Shown piece by piece: positions 1-7,089 of a DNA stretch of 17,578 bases. This DNA is from Micavibrio_A sp964423095 (GTDB taxonomy: Bacteria > Pseudomonadota > Alphaproteobacteria > Micavibrionales > Micavibrionaceae). A model generated the notes under the pieces. That model was not told the origin of the DNA. It saw only the letters and a list, made by a program, of their open reading frames with translations, and did no database searches. The stretch's first letter is position 1. Each line of letters begins with the position of its first letter. The stretch is from NCBI GenBank assembly GCA_964423095.1, contig CAYRDI010000044.1, positions 1-17,578 of the forward strand. Reading direction: 5' to 3'. Made by a program: the position numbers and the translations under genes.

Positions 1-522
1 ATATTAGACGCTACTTCAATGCAAAGGCTCTTTGGATATCCTTCTGGTACATTAAGGCCGCTAAATGATATTGAGCGTGCTGCTATCGCTGATTTAGAAA
101 TAGAGCCAATCAAAACTTTTAATTCTTGGGTTGCCATAGAAGACGAAATAGAGATGGCAGAAAAAAGCCAAATTGCGTCAAGGATCGAAAGAAACATAGG
201 ATTTGATCTTCGAAATTCTGCTATGGAAGGGCTTACACAAGAACAAAAACAAAAAGTTAAAAAGAGAGCGGCTTGGTTAGCTCAAAAATTCGTTTTAAAA
301 AGAAAAGCAGATAATAAGTTACATTGCGATGCTTGCACCTTTAATCCCGCAGATAAGGTACTAAAAACAGGAATTAATCCAAGGACTTTGCTTGATGTTC
401 ATCATACTAAGCCATTAGAGGAAGGTATAAGAAGAACGACACTTTTAGATTTTGCTCTCCTTTGTCCAACTTGTCATAGACTAGAGCATGCATTGATCAA
501 AATAGGCCGGTCTCTATTATAA
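1..522 (+). CDS. HNH endonuclease-like protein, probably 5'-truncated by the window edge
   Basis: The C-terminal third has the layout of an HNH nuclease: a CxxC pair (C103, C106), a DVHH segment (H128, H129), and a second zinc-type knuckle CPTCH (C149, C152, H153) followed by H157, counting from the ATG at 19. HNH proteins cut DNA using a histidine-metal site that zinc-binding cysteines hold in shape. The first ~90 residues are charged, helical-looking and match nothing I recognise. The frame is open from base 1 to the ATG at 19, so that ATG may be internal and the true start may lie outside the window. The gene is visibly AT-rich with A/T-ending codons, unlike the genes from 1.25 kb on, which suggests transfer. 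Restriction, phage or homing roles cannot be told apart here. The HNH call is firm; the role is not. Confidence 0.75.
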   Translation: MLDATSMQRLFGYPSGTLRPLNDIERAAIADLEIEPIKTFNSWVAIEDEIEMAEKSQIASRIERNIGFDLRNSAMEGLTQEQKQKVKKRAAWLAQKFVLKRKADNKLHCDACTFNPADKVLKTGINPRTLLDVHHTKPLEEGIRRTTLLDFALLCPTCHRLEHALIKIGRSLL

Positions 523-625
523 AATTTGGCGGCAATCATAAGATTTCAAGAAACGTTTTACCGTCTTTAGCTAAAGGGTATATTTAAGGGACATCGATTT
601 TATCAGCATTGGAATTATGCATTAT

Positions 626-651
626 ATATCAATATCTTATCGGATTGATAT
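626..651. repeat. 8-bp perfect inverted repeat (possible operator)
   Basis: The arms ATATCAAT (626-633) and ATTGATAT (644-651) are exact reverse complements around a 10-bp spacer. The size and spacing fit a dimeric regulator site or a weak hairpin. Such arms can arise by chance in AT-rich DNA, and no regulator gene is identified. Confidence 0.35.
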
Positions 652-736
652 TTATCCCGTACGGACGCCAATACTTCCGCTCCATTTGGGGGCCAATTTT
701 ATCCCGAAATTTGATTCCCTTTAGTTACCTGACCTT

Positions 737-782
737 AGCGGCTCAGTTCGTCTCCCGCGCAGCCGAACCGCTTTTTCTTTTT
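737..782 (+). terminator. Possible intrinsic terminator or leader hairpin
   Basis: AGCGG (737-741) can pair with CCGCT (768-772), with some further imperfect pairing inside, and is followed by a T-rich run (TTTTTCTTTTT, 772-782). This fits a weak rho-independent terminator after the HNH gene. The stem is short and the loop long, so it may be fortuitous. Confidence 0.25.
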
Positions 783-814
783 GGCTGCTCTTGTACATTC
801 TTTGCCTTATCAGC

Positions 815-821
815 AAAGGAG
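815..821 (+). promoter_or_regulatory. Shine-Dalgarno sequence of the decayed helix-turn-helix gene
   Basis: AAAGGAG lies 6 bases before the ATG at 828. It is the best ribosome-binding site in the left part of the window. It fixes the ancestral start at 828, although that frame now ends after four codons (TGA at 840-842). Confidence 0.5.
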
Positions 822-827
822 AACCCC

Positions 828-1180
828 ATGCAGGCCTATTGAGTGAACTGGCAGAAAAGCGGGCGATTATCATGCGCCAGGAGGCCCAACTTTGGGACAT
901 ATTGGCGCGGGATTTAAAGAGGGAGGCGGGGAAAATAGAGGAAGTGCCCGCGCGGCGGATTGTAAGAGAGCCTCTTGCAGCGGCACCCAATATGACTCCT
1001 GAGCCGGAAGAGGGCAGGCTTTTGGTGCGAATTCCTGAAGCCATTCGCATGATGAGGATTAGTCGTAGTTCGCTTTACAAAGAGATCAATGCTGGTACCA
1101 TATAGGTTCGAAAAGCGGGACGAAAGACGCTCGTTGCGCTTTCGGATATTCAGGCTTGGTATGCCAGTTTGCCTGAAGCG
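828..1180 (+). pseudogene. Decayed excisionase/AlpA-type helix-turn-helix protein
   Basis: The frame read from about 839 gives a leading charged helix and then IPEAIRMMRISRSSLYKEI, the signature of small excisionase/MerR-type DNA-binding proteins. An amber stop TAG at 1103-1105 interrupts it. The same frame continues directly with VRKAGRKTLVALSDIQAWY, exactly the wing and second helix expected after the stop in this family. The good ribosome-binding site and ATG at 828 are in a different frame and hit TGA at 840; one missing base near 839-842 would join them. So the gene carries an in-frame nonsense codon and probably a frameshift. Such proteins usually serve phages, plasmids or integrative elements. 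Recognisable homology fades by about 1180, and the frame stays open to TGA at 1271-1273. An alternative is a functional truncated protein from a TTG start (791 or 839), which I find less likely. Confidence 0.6.
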
Positions 1181-1250
1181 TGTGCCGGCAGCGCCATTTT
1201 CCTTTTTATAACAACCGCCCTTATATTGCCTGATGGATTTCTTGACAGAA

Positions 1251-1376
1251 TTACAGTCGGTTTCGGGATTTGAGCAGGGTCGTCATGCCGCGCGGGATCA
1301 GCCATATGATTCCAGCAATCAAGATTAGCGCAGTGAATTTGTATTCGTTTATGAAGTCAAAGGCGTAGTTTCCTAA
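1251..1376 (-). repeat. 126-bp direct repeat, copy 1 (3' end of the dedA-family gene)
   Basis: This segment matches 10670-10795 with 12 mismatches in 126 bases and no gaps (about 90%). Seven of the mismatches fall in the 19 bases next to the stop codon. Both copies run on the minus strand. Similarity starts at the stop codon and ends abruptly at 1376. Confidence 0.9.
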
Positions 1377-1832
1377 AACAAGACCGATGGTAAATAGGCC
1401 GCCGTTCCACAAAAGGATGATGGCCGCAACATATTTTGCAAATTTTGTAAATGGTACGGACAACCCGCCGATCAGCATATAGGTGGGAACGCGCAGGGCG
1501 GGGACGAACCGGCTAAAAAAAACCGCCTCAAAAAAATTGCGGTGCAGCAGCTCTGAAATCTTTTGGGCTTTATTCCCGTGGGTGCGTGACGCCACGAAGG
1601 GCAGGCGGCCAGCATATTTGCCAAGACCATATAAAATGGCATCGCCCGAAAAGATCATCACGAACAAGAGAAGAGCAAACAAGGGTGCGGTCAGGATATT
1701 CTGAGAGACGAAAACGGCACCGCAGATTACGGCGAAATCCGCCCAGACGAACGATACAACCCCAAGTACTACCAGTAAAAGCGCGGGATGCGTTTGGAGG
1801 TTGTTGATATAACGGAGGAGTTCATGTTCCAT
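1251..1832 (-). CDS. DedA-family (VTT-domain) integral membrane protein
   Basis: DedA/VTT proteins are inner-membrane proteins linked to undecaprenyl-phosphate or phospholipid recycling and to envelope integrity. The 193-residue length is normal. Hydrophobic segments lie at about 17-45, 47-72, 104-125, 130-156 and 165-182. The family hallmark FFSRFVPALR sits at 105-114, followed by a conserved-type IGG, with GDAILYGLGKYAG at 63-75. The gene is divergent from the pgpA-like gene across about 74 bp, so both may share a control region. No clear Shine-Dalgarno sequence precedes the ATG. Its 3' end overlaps the tail of the decayed upstream gene in the convergent direction. A second copy of its last 41 codons is found at 10670-10795. 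Which DedA subfamily this is, and its substrate, cannot be decided here. Confidence 0.88.
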   Translation of the reverse strand: MEHELLRYINNLQTHPALLLVVLGVVSFVWADFAVICGAVFVSQNILTAPLFALLLFVMIFSGDAILYGLGKYAGRLPFVASRTHGNKAQKISELLHRNFFEAVFFSRFVPALRVPTYMLIGGLSVPFTKFAKYVAAIILLWNGGLFTIGLVLGNYAFDFINEYKFTALILIAGIIWLIPRGMTTLLKSRNRL

Positions 1833-1847
1833 CGGTAGGATAACTTG

Positions 1848-1876
1848 TTGTCATTCAAAGGGTTAGGTGCTAATTT
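1848..1876 (+). promoter_or_regulatory. Possible promoter of the pgpA-led operon
   Basis: TTGTCA (1848-1853, close to the -35 consensus), a 17-bp spacer and TAATTT (1871-1876, a poor -10) lie 31 bp before the ATG at 1907. The spacing fits a sigma-70-type promoter, but the -10 box matches at only three of six positions. Confidence 0.25.
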
Positions 1877-1906
1877 CTCCCCCATCATAACAGAAAAAGC
1901 AATGTG

Positions 1907-2401
1907 ATGGCTCCCTTTTTGGCAAAACTGATTGCAACGTGTTTTTATAGCGGGTTTTTCCCGAAAGTGCCCGCAACCGCGACAAGTTTCGGCATCGCGC
2001 TGGTCGCCGTTCCGATGCTTTTATACGCGCCCTTTTTGCTGGTCTTGGTGTTTTTATTGTCCATGACGCTGGGCTGGTGGGCCGCCGCCATTTATGTGCG
2101 CGATAAAGACAACAAAGACCCGCGTGAAATTGTGGTGGACGAGGCCGCGGGGATGAGTCTGTCCATTTTGATGGTCTATGCCTGCATTGGTGCGGGTGCG
2201 GTGTTTTACTGGATGCTGCCGCTTTTTTTCCTGTTCCGGTTTTACGATATTTTCAAACCTTCGCTGGTGGGGTATGCGGACCGGGAATGGATTGGGGCGA
2301 AGGGCGTGATGATGGATGACGTATTCGCCGGCATTTTTGCGGGCATCACACTGATTGCTGGATATTACGCTTTTATCACGGTGGCGGGATTCTTTGCATG
2401 A
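1907..2401 (+). CDS. pgpA: Phosphatidylglycerophosphatase A family lipid phosphatase
   Basis: PgpA removes the phosphate from phosphatidylglycerol-phosphate in the inner membrane, the last step of phosphatidylglycerol synthesis. Family motifs appear in order (numbered from the GTG at 1904): DPREIVVDE at 72-80, FRFYDIFKP at 111-119 and GVMMDDVFAG at 134-143, the acidic residues expected at the metal site. Hydrophobic segments lie at about 32-60, 85-112 and 141-163. Length is typical. I chose the ATG at 1907 over the adjacent GTG at 1904. The N-terminal loop, normally PGTxGS as in E. coli PgpA, reads PATATS here, and the KPxPI segment reads KPSLV. The catalytic acidic motifs are kept while the loop has drifted. 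Its stop overlaps the next gene's start by four bases (ATGA), so it leads a coupled operon with glycan-type genes and may act on another lipid phosphate. Confidence 0.85.
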   Translation: MAPFLAKLIATCFYSGFFPKVPATATSFGIALVAVPMLLYAPFLLVLVFLLSMTLGWWAAAIYVRDKDNKDPREIVVDEAAGMSLSILMVYACIGAGAVFYWMLPLFFLFRFYDIFKPSLVGYADREWIGAKGVMMDDVFAGIFAGITLIAGYYAFITVAGFFA

Positions 2402-4344
2402 GTGGTTGCTGCTTTGGTTTAAAGACTGTTTTGTTTGCCTTCTTCGGGTTTTTGATCTGTTTTTCCATTATGATCGGGCCAGAAATTGCGGCCAAGAACC
2501 ATGTTCAAAAGGGATACGTCTGGGCCCCCGTAACATCCGCCAATACAACGGCGGGCGATAGTTTTTATTATGCCGCTTGGATCAGGGAAGTCATCGCATC
2601 CGGCCCGACGATGAAACCGCCGACGGTTCCAGTGGACGAAGCCCGTCCCAGCATCGAATTTTTCAAAATGGCACCGATGACTTTTGCCGCTGCGCCTTAT
2701 CTTCTGACCCATGACATTGGCTGGACGGTGGTCATCAGCCGGTATCTGTTTATTGCGGCCATTTTCCTGATTGCGTTTTATTGGAGTCGGATAACGATTC
2801 CAAATTCCGCATGTGCCTTCATCATCGGGATATGGTTTGTTTTTTATTATGATTTTCTGGTACTCGGTGCTGCCTCTGGCGGGGATGTCGGCGCGATGTT
2901 TGAAGGCCTTATGGTGCGATACAAAGATTTCTTTGATGTCGATTACGTCATGGACCGCTATAGAATGGTCAATCCCGGTGTGGTGACGTTTATCACGTTG
3001 TTGTATTTCAGCGCACTGGTCGCCACGTTGCGTAAGCCTTGCGTTTTAACGTCTGCAGCGGGTGTCTTGCTGGGTATGGTGATGGCGTTTAATTACCCAC
3101 CCCATACGATGATGGGATACCTGACGTTGTTTTTCTTGTTCACGGTGACAGCATTACAAAGACATTATAAGGCGGCTGCGCACTTTATAGGACAAGGTCT
3201 TTTGATTGTTCTGTTTTTGCTGCTGATCGATTTTCGCGGGCTTTACCAGAATGCGATGGCGCATACGGACTTTCTTGGCGATATTTTCCTGATCTCCGTT
3301 TTTAAGGACAGCCCGTTCAACCTTTCAGTTTTCTTCGAAACAATGTTTTCGACCGCGCAGAAAACAAATCTGATTATATGTCATATCTTAAGCTGGGTTT
3401 TTGCATTTGCGGTGTTCCGGAAAAATGCTGTGTGGCGGTCGTTTCTTATCGCGTTCGGTTTGCTGCAACTAACATTTATGATGGCACTGGGCTTTTACGA
3501 CAATGTGCATATCGTGGGGCGGTTGTTCATCCGCGGGATCGATACGATCTGGGGGCTCCCGTTCAGCATTTCCATTGCTTATCTTTTATACGGGTTTTAC
3601 AAAACGCGCATGATGTCCGGGACGAAGATTGCACCCGTGATGATGAAGATTTGCGGGGCGGTGATTGCGATTTATTTGTTGTATGCGCCGACCAAAGGGG
3701 CAATCCATTTTGCCGGGCGGAGTCATACATTGCGCCAAGTGCAGTCGGCGCAGATGGAAGCCTATAACTGGATGCAAAGCAACCTTCCCGCGCAAAGCGT
3801 AGTGATGGCGGCATCGTGGGAAGATGTTTATATGATTCCGGTATACACGGACCTGAACCTGTTCTACGGCCACTGGATTCTGGACAACCGGACGGTGGAG
3901 GATGAGCTTGATCGGTATCTTCTTTCCAAAAAATTTTTGGGCGAGCCGCACGAGAAAACAATCTCAAAATTTGAATCCTCGCTGGCGGATTACGATCTAT
4001 ACGCAAAGGCATCAAGCGGTAGGGACGAGAAGGGCTGGATCACGCCGCCGTTTGTAAAAGATCACGTTTTCGAATCCGCCTTAACGGCCCATGGTTTGTT
4101 TTATTGGCCCTATGTTCCAACCTATAAAGGCCTGCCGTTACAGGATGCGCGGAAAGAGGGCGCGATCAACCCGGCTGTTTTGCGCGACATCGAAAAAGAC
4201 TATGCGCGGCTTTCGATGGATAAGGATTGGCAGGCGAAATTCGATTATATTCTCGTGCCGCGTCAATCCGGGATTGTGTTCAAGGCGCAGGGGTACAAGG
4301 AGATTTTTGCCAATTCCTATGCCCGTGTTTATGGGAAAATTTAA
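2398..4344 (+). CDS. Multispanning membrane protein, probable GT-C-type glycosyltransferase
   Basis: The 648-residue protein has about eleven hydrophobic segments between residues 9 and 430, then a soluble region of ~215 residues. A first membrane helix (9-27) followed by an external loop with an acidic residue next to aromatics (AGDSFYY, D54) is the layout of GT-C enzymes, which move sugars from polyprenyl-phosphate carriers on the outer face of the membrane. The soluble part opens with YNWMQSNLPAQSVVM (456-470) and IPVYTDLNLFYGHW (480-493), a pattern I associate with the C-terminal domain of uncharacterised bacterial GT-C-like proteins. No family can be named with certainty. It overlaps the pgpA-like stop by 4 bp, implying coupled translation. 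The next gene starts 78 bp downstream. It could instead be a flippase or a polymerase. Confidence 0.6.
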   Translation: MSGCCFGLKTVLFAFFGFLICFSIMIGPEIAAKNHVQKGYVWAPVTSANTTAGDSFYYAAWIREVIASGPTMKPPTVPVDEARPSIEFFKMAPMTFAAAPYLLTHDIGWTVVISRYLFIAAIFLIAFYWSRITIPNSACAFIIGIWFVFYYDFLVLGAASGGDVGAMFEGLMVRYKDFFDVDYVMDRYRMVNPGVVTFITLLYFSALVATLRKPCVLTSAAGVLLGMVMAFNYPPHTMMGYLTLFFLFTVTALQRHYKAAAHFIGQGLLIVLFLLLIDFRGLYQNAMAHTDFLGDIFLISVFKDSPFNLSVFFETMFSTAQKTNLIICHILSWVFAFAVFRKNAVWRSFLIAFGLLQLTFMMALGFYDNVHIVGRLFIRGIDTIWGLPFSISIAYLLYGFYKTRMMSGTKIAPVMMKICGAVIAIYLLYAPTKGAIHFAGRSHTLRQVQSAQMEAYNWMQSNLPAQSVVMAASWEDVYMIPVYTDLNLFYGHWILDNRTVEDELDRYLLSKKFLGEPHEKTISKFESSLADYDLYAKASSGRDEKGWITPPFVKDHVFESALTAHGLFYWPYVPTYKGLPLQDARKEGAINPAVLRDIEKDYARLSMDKDWQAKFDYILVPRQSGIVFKAQGYKEIFANSYARVYGKI

Positions 4345-4390
4345 GGGGAACAACGCGTTAACAATGCTCGCCTCCGCAGCCCAAAGCCGT

Positions 4391-4396
4391 TATAGT
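4391..4396 (+). promoter_or_regulatory. Possible -10 element before the radical SAM gene
   Basis: TATAGT (five of six to TATAAT) sits 26 bp before the ATG at 4423, in the only real gap (78 bp) within the plus-strand gene run. No good -35 box is found at 16-18 bp upstream. An internal promoter is possible but weakly supported. Confidence 0.2.
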
Positions 4397-4422
4397 ACCC
4401 CTTCAAAATCGACCGAGGCAGC

Positions 4423-6111
4423 ATGAAACCGACGACATGGCAGGAACGGCTTTCCAAACGGCGCGAAGAGAAATCTTCGGTCACCGTGCTGGTGCCGCCC
4501 GTTGTTTGCCATAACCTTGATCCGCATACCGGTATTCCGTTCATGCCACACATGGCGGGGCATTTTGCCGGTGCCCTGCACGAGGCCGGATACGATGTGC
4601 AGGTAATCGATTGTTTCGGATTGCAGCCGAACAACCGTCAACGCATCACGGAATTCATGTTGATGGGCGCGGACGAAAAATGGGTCTGCGAACATTTAAA
4701 TCCGGAATCAAAAGTCGCCTATATTTATTGCCGGACGATGGCGGAATTTATCGCCGTGGAGCGCTTGGTAAGTGCAATTCATGCTGCGCGTCCGGACATC
4801 AAGATCTGTTTGTTTGAAAATATTCAGGCCGTGACATCCTATTCGTTGCGCCGCGTGATCCAGAACTTCCTCGATATCGGCGCGGATGCCGGAATTATGG
4901 GGGAGCCGGAGCGGCAGGCGGAAGCCTTGACCGAAGCGTTGATTGCCAACGATAAAAAGGCGCTTGCCGCATTGGGTGGTGTTGCATTTTATGACGAAAA
5001 GAAGAATTTTATCAGCACGCCGCTGCCGGCGTTTGATATGCAACTGGATGAATTGCCGTTCCCGCTCTGGGAAAAATGGCCGCTGGAAGGATACTGGATC
5101 GCAGGATTCGCCCACGCGCCAAAAGAAAACCATCGTTTCCTTCCGATTTTAACATCGCGTGGGTGCCCGTATCGTTGCACCTTCTGCGTATCGCCGGAAA
5201 TCAACCCGAAATGGCGCGGGCGTTCGGCAAACGATGTTGTGAATGAAATGGAATATTTCTATCGCACGATGGCGGTGCATGAATTCCACATTTCCGACCT
5301 CGACCCGACGGTGCAGGATAAGCGTACGCAGGAAATCTGCCGTGAACTGATCCGCCGCGATCTGCCGATCATCTGGAAGATTGCGCAGGGCACGAAGATC
5401 GAAACGATCAAAAGTGAAGAGACGCTGGAGTTAATGGCCAAGGCCGGATGCCGGTTCCTGTCCTTCTCCCCCGAAAGCGGATCGCCGGATATGCTCAAAA
5501 TCATGAATAAGCCGTTCAACCACGAACATGGCTTGCGCATGGCCAAAAAGGCAGCGGCGCTGGGAATTCCCATGCAATCCTGTTTTATCGCAGGCGTGCC
5601 GGGAGAAACCGAAGAACACCGTCAGGCCAGCATCGATTACGCGACGAAGCTGATTGATGTCGGCGTGGACGAAATCGCCGTGTTTATCTTTACCCCCGTA
5701 CCCGGTGCCGCATTGGCCAAAGCGATGGATGGCTACACGCACTATTCGCAATGCACGCCATCCCCCACATGGCGGCCGGACTGGAAGGTCGTCCACGGAT
5801 ACCGTTACCGGATGTATTGGAATTATTTCCGCAAAAAAGCGTTACAGCCGCAGAAAATTTTCCGTGTGGCAAAGGGGCTTTTGACGGGCCGGTACAGCAA
5901 CAAAATGGAAATGTCGCTGTATAAACAGGTGAAACTTTACGCCCTGTATTATTTTCCGTGGTTTTTCAAACGGCTGGACGCGACCCGTTATCTCGCGGGC
6001 CTATCGGAGGCCGAAACGGCCAATTTAAAAGCCCCGCACAGCGGTAAAATGGCAAGGGTAAAACACGTCCTCGGAATCGGATATGCGGTTCCCAAGGCTC
6101 AGTATTCCTGA
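4423..6111 (+). CDS. B12-binding-type radical SAM protein
   Basis: The iron-sulfur motif is GCPYRCTFC with C248, C252 and C255 (CxxxCxxC), the hallmark of radical SAM enzymes, which cleave SAM to make a 5'-deoxyadenosyl radical. The ~165 residues near the N-terminus form the alternating strand/helix pattern of a B12-binding-like domain ending in IMGEPERQ. As in many relatives, no DxHxxG histidine motif is seen. The SAM-domain segments FSPESGSPDML and FIAGVPGETEE fit the family that includes methylases and ring-forming enzymes of lipid and natural-product pathways. The C-terminal ~120 residues are basic and aromatic-rich, perhaps membrane-associated. GAGG (4415-4418) lies 4 bases before the ATG. 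The UbiA-like gene follows after 6 bp. The reaction (methylation, C-C bond formation or other) cannot be read from the sequence. Confidence 0.88.
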   Translation: MKPTTWQERLSKRREEKSSVTVLVPPVVCHNLDPHTGIPFMPHMAGHFAGALHEAGYDVQVIDCFGLQPNNRQRITEFMLMGADEKWVCEHLNPESKVAYIYCRTMAEFIAVERLVSAIHAARPDIKICLFENIQAVTSYSLRRVIQNFLDIGADAGIMGEPERQAEALTEALIANDKKALAALGGVAFYDEKKNFISTPLPAFDMQLDELPFPLWEKWPLEGYWIAGFAHAPKENHRFLPILTSRGCPYRCTFCVSPEINPKWRGRSANDVVNEMEYFYRTMAVHEFHISDLDPTVQDKRTQEICRELIRRDLPIIWKIAQGTKIETIKSEETLELMAKAGCRFLSFSPESGSPDMLKIMNKPFNHEHGLRMAKKAAALGIPMQSCFIAGVPGETEEHRQASIDYATKLIDVGVDEIAVFIFTPVPGAALAKAMDGYTHYSQCTPSPTWRPDWKVVHGYRYRMYWNYFRKKALQPQKIFRVAKGLLTGRYSNKMEMSLYKQVKLYALYYFPWFFKRLDATRYLAGLSEAETANLKAPHSGKMARVKHVLGIGYAVPKAQYS

Positions 6112-6117
6112 TAAAAA

Positions 6118-7089
6118 ATGCCCATGAACGAAGCTGTCCGAACCCCGACCATTGCCGATTATATTTCGCTGGCACGCCCGCATTACTGGTTCAAGCACAT
6201 CTTTATCGTGCCGGGCCTGATCATGGCGCTGTTCTTTGTGCCGTTTGAATTCGCCAGCCATATCCCGGCGATCATCTACGGCATTCTTTCCGCCTGTCTG
6301 ATTTCATCTTCCAACTACGTCATCAATGAATGGCTGGATGCGGAATTTGACCGCCATCACCCCAGCAAGCAAAACCGCCCCGCCGTTTCCGGCATCATCA
6401 AGGCGCATTGGGTTTATCTGGAATATGCTGCCCTGACAGCGGCCGGATTTTTTCTGGCCGCGCAGGTCTCGGAATTATTCCTGTTTGTTACGGCACTCTT
6501 CTGGATTTCCGGTATCTGTTACAACGTCAACCCGATGCGCACCAAGGACAAGGTCTATCTCGATGTTCTAAGCGAGGCGTTAAACAACCCTATCCGTCTG
6601 CTATTAGGGTGGAGTATGTTGTTGGGCGATACATTGCCACCGATGACGATCCTTTTAAGTTATTGGTTTGCCGGTGCGTTTTTGATGTCTTGCAAACGCT
6701 TTGCCGAATACCGGTATATCGTGCAAAAAGGTGGTAAGGGGGCACTTGCCCTATACAGACGCTCTTTTGCCAAATATTCCGAAGACACGCTGCTGCTCAG
6801 CTGTTTTACCTATGCTTTGCTGGCCGTGCTTTTTATCGGCGTGTTCCTGACCAAATACCGGTATGAATATATCCTCGTGACGCCGTTCCTGATTGGCCTG
6901 TTCGTCTATTATATGCGTCTGAGCTTGAGCGAACAATCGATCGCGCAGTCACCGGAGGAGCTATACAAGGATAAAGGGCTTTTGGTTATGGTGGCTTTGC
7001 TGGCCGTCAGCTTTGCCCTTATGACACTGGTTGATTTGCCGTTTCTATCGCAAATCCTCGAACAACGATATGTCTATGGAGCGAAGTGA
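6118..7089 (+). CDS. UbiA-family prenyltransferase, decaprenyl-phosphate phosphoribosyltransferase-like
   Basis: UbiA-family enzymes use a Mg-bound diphosphate in the membrane. The first aspartate motif is NEWLDAEFD (N70, D74, D78; NxxxDxxxD), followed at once by RHHPSKQNRP. That HPxKxxRP run is what I recall from decaprenyl-phosphate phosphoribosyltransferase (mycobacterial Rv3806c type), which joins PRPP to a polyprenyl phosphate. The second conserved region reads KDKVYLDV (143-150), with D149. Eight or nine hydrophobic segments are seen, and the length (323) fits. Quinone or heme UbiA enzymes are the alternative, but no quinone genes are nearby. The stop TGA overlaps the next gene's ATG by one base. 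ATGs at 6118 and 6124 are both possible starts, and neither has a clear Shine-Dalgarno sequence. In this operon it probably makes a polyprenyl-linked pentose donor. Confidence 0.8.
   Translation: MPMNEAVRTPTIADYISLARPHYWFKHIFIVPGLIMALFFVPFEFASHIPAIIYGILSACLISSSNYVINEWLDAEFDRHHPSKQNRPAVSGIIKAHWVYLEYAALTAAGFFLAAQVSELFLFVTALFWISGICYNVNPMRTKDKVYLDVLSEALNNPIRLLLGWSMLLGDTLPPMTILLSYWFAGAFLMSCKRFAEYRYIVQKGGKGALALYRRSFAKYSEDTLLLSCFTYALLAVLFIGVFLTKYRYEYILVTPFLIGLFVYYMRLSLSEQSIAQSPEELYKDKGLLVMVALLAVSFALMTLVDLPFLSQILEQRYVYGAK
7078..7081 (+). promoter_or_regulatory. Shine-Dalgarno GGAG inside the end of the UbiA-like gene
   Basis: GGAG at 7078-7081 is placed 7 bases before the ATG at 7089, inside the last codons of the preceding gene. 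It supports 7089 rather than the overlapping GTG at 7086 as the start, and suggests that translation restarts at the TGATG junction. Confidence 0.5.

Larger units (their letters stand above)
523..827. other. Intergenic region with AT-rich left half
   Basis: No convincing gene is seen between the HNH gene and the decayed helix-turn-helix gene. The stretch holds a perfect 12-bp palindrome CTTTAGCTAAAG at 565-576, an 8-bp inverted repeat at 626-651, and a stem followed by a T-rich run at 737-782. The left half is AT-rich. The right half shifts towards the composition of the rest of the window. Short open frames here lack ribosome-binding sites and family features. Confidence 0.5.

Noticed and set aside
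721..1050. 109-codon minus-strand frame over the decayed helix-turn-helix gene
   Set aside because: Ser/Arg-rich shadow with no ribosome-binding site; the plus strand has clear family motifs.
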